Assembly (NCBI GenBank): GCA_015501595.1
Contig: JADNRX010000227.1
Span: 25,130-89,129 of the forward strand
DNA length: 64,000 nucleotides
Reading direction: 5' to 3'
DNA from: Hymenopellis radicata
Taxonomy: Eukaryota; Basidiomycota; Agaricomycetes; Agaricales; Physalacriaceae
Part shown: in pieces, positions 58,330-64,000 of the stretch
Position numbering within the stretch: the stretch's first letter is position 1
Layout of the letters: the number at the start of each line of letters is the position of its first letter
Made by a program: the position numbers and the translations under genes
The notes under the pieces: model-generated
Database searches by the model: none
Told to the model about the DNA's origin: nothing
What the model saw: only the letters and a program-made list of their open reading frames with translations

Positions 58330-58790
58330 TGGCTTGCATCTTCCCTTGCCCACAAACGCTGCTCGTTGCCTTCCCGGGTGCGTCTCCGAGCGATCTTCGC
58401 TGGGCGCGTCTCCTCTCTGCTGGCGCGACATCTTCGTGGGACTCGTCTGCTCCTCTGTCGCTGAGGTGATCTTCCCGGGTACGTCTCCTCTGGGATGCGT
58501 CTTGTCTGCGGGGCGTCTCTTCTGGGGTGCTCTTCGGGTGTGGCTCTTCGTCGGGACTGCTGGCGGTGCTGCGTCTCCTCTGGGTGCTTCTTCGCGGACT
58601 GCTCCTCTGGGTGCTTCTTCCCGGGTGCGTCTCCTCTGGGGCGCGTCTTCACGCGGGTCATCTTCTCGGGTGCGTCTTGGCGCGTCGTCCTGACATCTTC
58701 GCGGAGCGTCTCCTCTGTGCTAGCGAGTCGTCTTCGCGGGAGACGTCTTCGTGAGAGTGCTCCTCTGGGGTCGGTGCGCGAGCGATGGAT
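58330..58790. repeat. TCTTC/CTCCTCTGGG satellite, block 3
   Basis: Irregular tandem units such as GGGTGCGTCTCCTCTGGG, GGGTGCTTCTTCGCGG and GCGTCGTCCTGACATCTTCG, same strand bias as block 1. It lies just upstream of the preceding minus-strand gene and 1.4 kb before locus X copy 2. The apparent protein-like frames across it are products of the repeat. Confidence 0.65.
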
Positions 58791-60186
58791 GGGAGATAAG
58801 AGCTGCCTGATTGGGACTCAACGCCAGTGTGGCTGTGCTGACTTGCAGTGCGCCGTGCTATTCACTCGAGTTTAAGTCTATTCGCTTTCGTAGGGTGTAC
58901 GGCTTCACAGATTGCATTCTAAGAGTAAAATACATTGCTGGGATCGTCTACGACAAAAGTTGGAACCTAAAATCTTGTAAATAAAAAGTTGAAAAAATCA
59001 CGTAGGGTGGGGGGTACGAAAACAGTGATTTTCATGAACGCAAGTCCACAAAAATCAGACATCGTACGGGCGTGACGGATCCGGCCTGACGGGCCCCAAT
59101 GAGCCGAAAAGAATCCCCGAGCCAACCCTCTGGCTCGGGGATCCTCTTGGCTCTCACCGGTTGATTAGACCGATGGCCTCGAGAGGAGGACTTTGCGCGA
59201 ACGTCCGAAGACGGCGGACCACCATGTGGGACGTCTAACATGCCGCCCTTTCTATCCCCAAGGACCCCGCGGCCGACCCGGTGGTGGAAGGTTAGTCCAA
59301 GGGTTCCGGGCGCATGACATTTATAAAGCGAGTGTTAGTTCCTAACCCTAATCTAGAACTTACTACACCATCAGACAAGTGGGAGGGAAAGGATGAGATA
59401 TGGCTCTGGCTCTGTTCAGACGGTTTATATACCCTCTGGATGCCCATTTCCCGTGACGTGATTGACAACCGGCTGCGAGACCGAATCGGACTGGCTGACA
59501 TACGACTTCGAGTTCGGACTTGGCATGCCGCACTGCGCCACACTTCTTCTCTCCGTTTAACTTCTCCGCTGTACCAGTCAATAGCAGTGATTTCCAGCTT
59601 TCCATGCATATACTCAACATGGTTTACTGCTTTCGTCACTCCTCAACAACATCTCAAAGAAATTCCATCCTCCGTCATTGCAATATTCGGAAACATGCAG
59701 GGAACTACCTTACGTACCTTACTATTCCGGGAACAGAGGTACTTTTACCTTTGTACCTAGGATAGCAAGGTACTGCTGTGGTGTTCTTGGTGTCGGTCGA
59801 TTCGGAAAACCAACTACAATTGCATGAATACAGCGGACAGTAAAATTGACCAAAGCTTGCGATAGGAAGCGACTCAAAGCGACTCAAGATGCACCGAACA
59901 GGGTCGCAAGGTCTAGAGTCCGGAAATGAAAAAATATGCCGTGTTTGGGTGAGTAGTACAGGCGCGTTCGGCAAGTCATCCTTCCTGAACCCTCCCCGCC
60001 ATCATGTCTCCCACCAGCAACTTGTCCCGCTCGTCTGCTGCAGTTCTGTCATCTCGGCGCATTTTCAGGATTTCAGTATGTCTACAATGAGAATTGTAAG
60101 CTTACCTTGCCCTTCACGCTGTTTCGGCGCTGAAAATCCGTGTAGTACCAACCTGGTTCGCCGCCGAAGTCGTGTCAAGATGAGAC
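58791..60186. other. 1.4 kb without a recognised gene
   Basis: Contains the hairpin described separately. Short frames around 59,314-59,974 have no domains. No RNA gene supported. Confidence 0.4.
59101..59153. repeat. Strong hairpin
   Basis: Perfect 12-base arms ATCCCCGAGCCA / TGGCTCGGGGAT (59113-59124 and 59131-59142) around the 6-base loop ACCCTC, with partly matching outer arms GAGCC / GGCTC at 59101 and 59149. No run of T follows, so it is not a simple terminator. It could be a transposon end, a structured RNA or a replication-slippage product. Confidence 0.75.
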
Positions 60187-63100
60187 CAGCTCAATTTGTC
60201 CAGATCCGGGGTTGAATCTTGCGGTATCCGGTGAGTTAGTTGTCGTCTTGGTGCTGTTCGCCCGCTGAACATTCAGACACTCGTTGGGTACCCAACGTAT
60301 CGAGTCCCTCAATTCGTCCAGATCCGGGTGTGGATTTGCACAAGTTACAGGAGACGAACACGGTAAGTTTTCCGTCGCCTTGAGCCAGTTCGCCAGCTGA
60401 AAATTCATATAGCCTTCATGGTTCGCATAGAGCGGTAGTCGAGAAGAAAAGCAGGGTTGTCGCGCGAGTTATGGAGAGGAGATAACCTCAATTCGTCCAG
60501 ATCCGAGCTCAGAATTCGCCGAAGGAATACAAGACAGTTGAGACGACGGCCGCGGCATAGCGTTGACGGGCAGTGAGGTGCGTTGCAGAGTTTCCCCTTA
60601 CTTAGATTCGAAAAGCTGAGTCCGTCCAGGCACTTGCGGATGAAATGGGCTTACGATAACGACGACGAATTAAAAATCCCAAGGCACCCGAGGGTTAATT
60701 CAGGGTGTGGAAGAAGCCGTCCGCAACATGATGGGCGGAAAGAAGAGAGCACGTCGATCACACGTGATGACCAAGGTTCGTCCCGAACCATCACCTTCTC
60801 ATACGTGGAAAACTGACTCCACCTAGGAACCACGCGTTATATGTTCTCGCAAATACGTCTCGCCAGATTATCGACTTCTGGACCTGTTTGAATCGCGACT
60901 TGGACGAATTACGGAGAAGTCGACTTTGAAGCAGCGTCGATCTGCTCGCCGCAGAGGCTTTCGGTTCAGTGAAAAGGTGCGCTTTTGAGCTCATTTGGAG
61001 GTTTCTTTATGACGTGTCATTCAGCGTTATTGCTGTGAATTTCGTCTTGATTCAGCAAAGGTGGCGCCCACAGTCCACGTTCTATTGGATCTTCAAGGTA
61101 GCTATTCGACGACGACGGTGGCGGCGGCGGCTTCGCCGCCTCAGTAATACACGCATGCCCAGACTCAGAGATTCGGGGAAACCGGATCCTGCAATTCGAG
61201 CGGCGTCTGCTGTCCTCGCCGGACCGGCTTTTTTTCCAGGAAAAAGGTGCGTGCTTTCCGTCATTCTTCAGCACTATTTTTGACCCTTTTCAGATCAAAA
61301 TCAACCTCATTTCGGGCGTAGATCTAATGGGATTCCTTTAGCGATCGCCATTATGCATGCCTGGATGAAGAGGCGGCTGCGCCGCGTCCTTGAACGCCGC
61401 CACACTTTGTACCCGCCAGTTTCAAGACTTCTGCTTTCGGACTACAGGCTGTTGAACGTCTACGGCGTGATGTGGCCTCGCCGGCCCGGCTTTTTTTCGG
61501 GAAAAAGTGAGTATTCTGGGTTCATTTCGCGGGTATTTCTGACGTGAATTTCACCAGGGTACAGCATCATCTTACCATCAAATTCGGTAGGTCCACGCTT
61601 TGGATTTGATGGCTTTTGAACCTGACGACGCGCCAGGAATCAAATCGCCGCTTCGCAGCCTTTAGGACGTATGGACTCCTTCGCGTGGTTCAAGCCCGAT
61701 GCCCTGACTTCTGGCGAACAATTGGTGATATTCGACTACCGTCTGTTCTCCTCGCCGGAGCGGCTTCTCATCTGAGAGGAAAAGGTTCGTTTTGGATCTT
61801 GTATCCTCATTCTATCACTAACAGTTCTGACCTAGACCTGCCCTAGGGCATCGTGAGTCGTGCGACACAGTCCTTTATAACGACACATTTCTCCCTCAAA
61901 ATCCCGAAATCCTGCAGGGCGAAGTGCGCATTCTTTTCCCGCGGCTATTCTCGTATTGGCTGAGTTTCCCACCCGCATGGGCTTACCGCCGCCACTCGAG
62001 TCACTTTCGGATATACTGCGCCGCGATGGAGATCTGGATCTCGTGCGACTCGGGCTTTATTCTCGAATTGGGTAAGTCGACGGGGAACTCTGTTTGGGTA
62101 CGTGCCTTATTTCTGCATAAATTCACAGGCTAACGGCGTGCGACTGACTCAGGATACTGGCAGCAGTGACCAGCGGCTCATCGCCGCTGCGCCCGCGTTG
62201 CGGGCTTCTCACTGCTGTGAAGACAATGGAAATAACGACAAATTGCGCCACATTTCAACCGATGCTGAACGGTGGCGATTATGGATGTTGATGGGCCCGA
62301 CAACGACGACGACCACCATACGCGTGCTATCGCTGTCGTGCTTTACTGTGCACGGAGCAGTATTCGACATGTGCAATATTGGAGGAGGAAGGTTCGTACC
62401 TTTCACTTTGTTTCGATCACTTCCCGGACTTAACTCTTTGTATTTCGTAGCGACGGCGACTGCAGCTCCGTCTGGCTGCCCTGTTCATGCGGTGATTCGG
62501 CATTATTTCTACAGTGGTTTCGAGAGGGTAGGAGCGAAAGCGCGGCGTAGGGGCCGTTGTAACAGGTAGAACTACGTAGAATCTACGCCGTTAGAGATAT
62601 CTATTTGTAGACTACGCGAGAAATGAACTTGATTTGTCCTACTCTTTATTGCGCGAAAGTAAGAAAAGTGACCCCGACCTTAGACTTGCTATAAAATATA
62701 TATATAATAGACACTCGTTTGAGACAGTACAGATGCCCAAAGTACTGTAGAAAGTACAGTAGGATACCCTACTCAAACATGGGAAACACCCAAAGTCGGA
62801 GAAATTCACGTACTTACCGGTATACCACATGTCCACTTAGCGAACAAGTGAGTAGTCTCGAAACGTCAAATGTAAACTTCTTGAAAACTTCCATCCAGGG
62901 GAGCCAGAAACGTACGCGATCGATGTTAGGAACCCTGCAGATGATGTGCGTGGTGTCGCCAAGAAGACAACGCGTGTCCTACGCGGGATATTCATTCCGC
63001 TCGCGCAGCGGGTATACCAAGCTGGGTCCCCATTCCAGGAGGTGTATCGTCCCGGAATTGGCGGATCAATGTCGTGTCGAAAGTCATAGATCGAGCCCAG

Positions 63101-64000
63101 GTCACCCCAGGTGATCGGGTAAACTTGCACTCAAACCACGACCAGTCCGATCTTGGACGTGGTTACACCAACGCGTACCTTTGCTTTCCCGCTCTCTGGC
63201 GACTCTAGCGGACCTGAATTTACTTGGATACTCCTTCTAGGCTTACGTAATACAAATTCCGATGGTGCTTGGAGCGCTGGACGCGCTTTTACCCCGACTT
63301 TTCGCGTCAACGCCTCAGCGAGGCGTTTAGGACCCTGACCATCGATGACACGAGGATTTCTTGAACCCTGTGACGTGTCTGGGGCCTCGACAATCTTATC
63401 TTGACCTCTCGGATGTGGGGAAATGACGCAGGTGGTCGTTCTCCTCCTCCATCCCGCCGACACTTTTGCGCAATTCGCGTTTCCCCCGAAAGCCGGCCCA
63501 ATCTGACGACTCTAGCACCTGTATATACCTGTATAACCTACTTGTGGTGCATATTGGCTGTAATCGACAATTACACGACAATAATCCTGAATTCAATCTG
63601 GCACCCAGAAGGTTCGTGCCTTTTCCGTTCTTCATTCGCTTCAATTTCGCTCTGACCCTATTACGTTTCATCAGAACGTAAATGACGACTAGTATCAGTG
63701 TCAGAACGCAACGCGAAGCGGTGCGAATCACCGCCGCCACGAAATACCAATCAGCAAGTTTTTCAGTTCCCCGTCTGTTCGTTCTATATGACTCACATCA
63801 GACGATCAGGGTCCTCTCCTTGAAACGACGGGAGCATTTTGGACCGCGGAGACTTGGCGCAAGCGAAAGGAATGAAGAATCAGTGCATTCGGAGGAGAAG
63901 GTGAGTTCTGTTGGATTTCATTCACTCGGTTGAGGTCTGGCCTGACAACTTTCATAGCCTCATTTTCACATCTATCAATGAGTTGTTCAGCTTTATTTTA
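60187..64000 (+). repeat. Locus X, copy 2 (continues past the window)
   Basis: Colinear with 22.2-26.5 kb. Anchors: CTCAATT-GTCCAGATCCG at 60,190, 60,308 and 60,487; CTCGCCG units at 60,942, 61,212, 61,474 and 61,747 (spacing 270, 262, 273); the GATGGAGATCTGGATC unit at 62,025; an ATG..ACACCCAAAGTCGGAG block at 62,779; a block at 63,090-63,660 with TCGGATGTGGGGAAATGACG; and a block at 63,690-63,900 ending in a GT donor. It has more copies of the first two units and fewer of the third than copy 1, and no MITE. No continuous protein could be built. Confidence 0.55.

Noticed and set aside
58314..58875. Long Cys/Arg/Leu-rich open frames at 58.1-58.9 kb on both strands
   Set aside because: They are translations of the TCTTC/CTCCTC satellite and show its period, not a protein.
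1..64000. CRISPR array, prokaryotic operons or ribosome binding sites
   Set aside because: No regularly spaced identical repeats of that size; the genes are intron-split and eukaryotic.

Overview
The window reads as nuclear DNA of a mushroom-forming basidiomycete (Agaricomycete). The genes are split by many introns of about 50-60 bases with GT-AG and some GC-AG ends, their spacing is tight, and the recognisable families are those of agaric genomes: tandem type-B carboxylesterases, Zn(II)2Cys6 regulators, an F-box protein, seven-helix membrane proteins with an IWR-x-WV motif, a Dsc1/Tul1 RING ligase, a HOS3-type histone deacetylase and a SAMHD1-like dNTPase. I saw no rRNA, convincing tRNA, CRISPR or prokaryotic operon structure.

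Layout. 0-8.5 kb: three carboxylesterases in tandem on +, the first cut by the window edge, with an F-box gene on - between the first two. 8.7-16 kb, all on -: a membrane protein, a SAMHD1-like gene, a small novel gene (family S) between two direct repeats (R), and a Zn2Cys6 regulator whose 3' end runs into R. 16.4-19.5 kb and 29.5-32.2 kb: two head-to-tail, partly decayed copies of a cassette with the order SAMHD1 relic, family S gene, coiled-coil gene. They are separated by a 10 kb stretch bounded by TCTTC-type satellite in opposite orientations. That stretch carries the first copy of a repeat-built locus (X, 22.2-28.8 kb) and an intact-looking 473 bp MITE with 34 bp perfect inverted ends and an 8 bp target duplication. 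32.3-36.9 kb: a divergent pair, the Dsc1/Tul1-type RING ligase (-) and a protein-lysine methyltransferase (+). 37-38.2 kb: an inverted copy of the family S/R segment. 39-47 kb: two related seven-helix proteins flanking HOS3 and an inverted, internally deleted carboxylesterase relic. 47.4-58.2 kb: an acidic nuclear-type protein, a second Zn2Cys6 regulator, a decayed conserved gene and a conserved gene of unknown role. 58.3-64 kb: satellite, a strong hairpin and the second copy of locus X, running off the window.

How it fits together. The housekeeping genes (dNTP pool control, histone deacetylation, membrane-protein quality control, protein methylation) look independent. What sets the window apart is its history. 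A SAMHD1 / family S / coiled-coil neighbourhood has been copied several times and broken, satellite marks the breakpoints, and a large unidentified locus made of short repeated exon-like units occurs twice in the same order. Several otherwise conserved genes need single-base frame corrections, so either the assembly carries residual indels or these genes are decaying. Gene models come from reading by eye: exon ends given exactly are for models whose frame closes (F-box, family S copies A and C, coiled-coil copy 3). The others are outer limits with exons described in outline.
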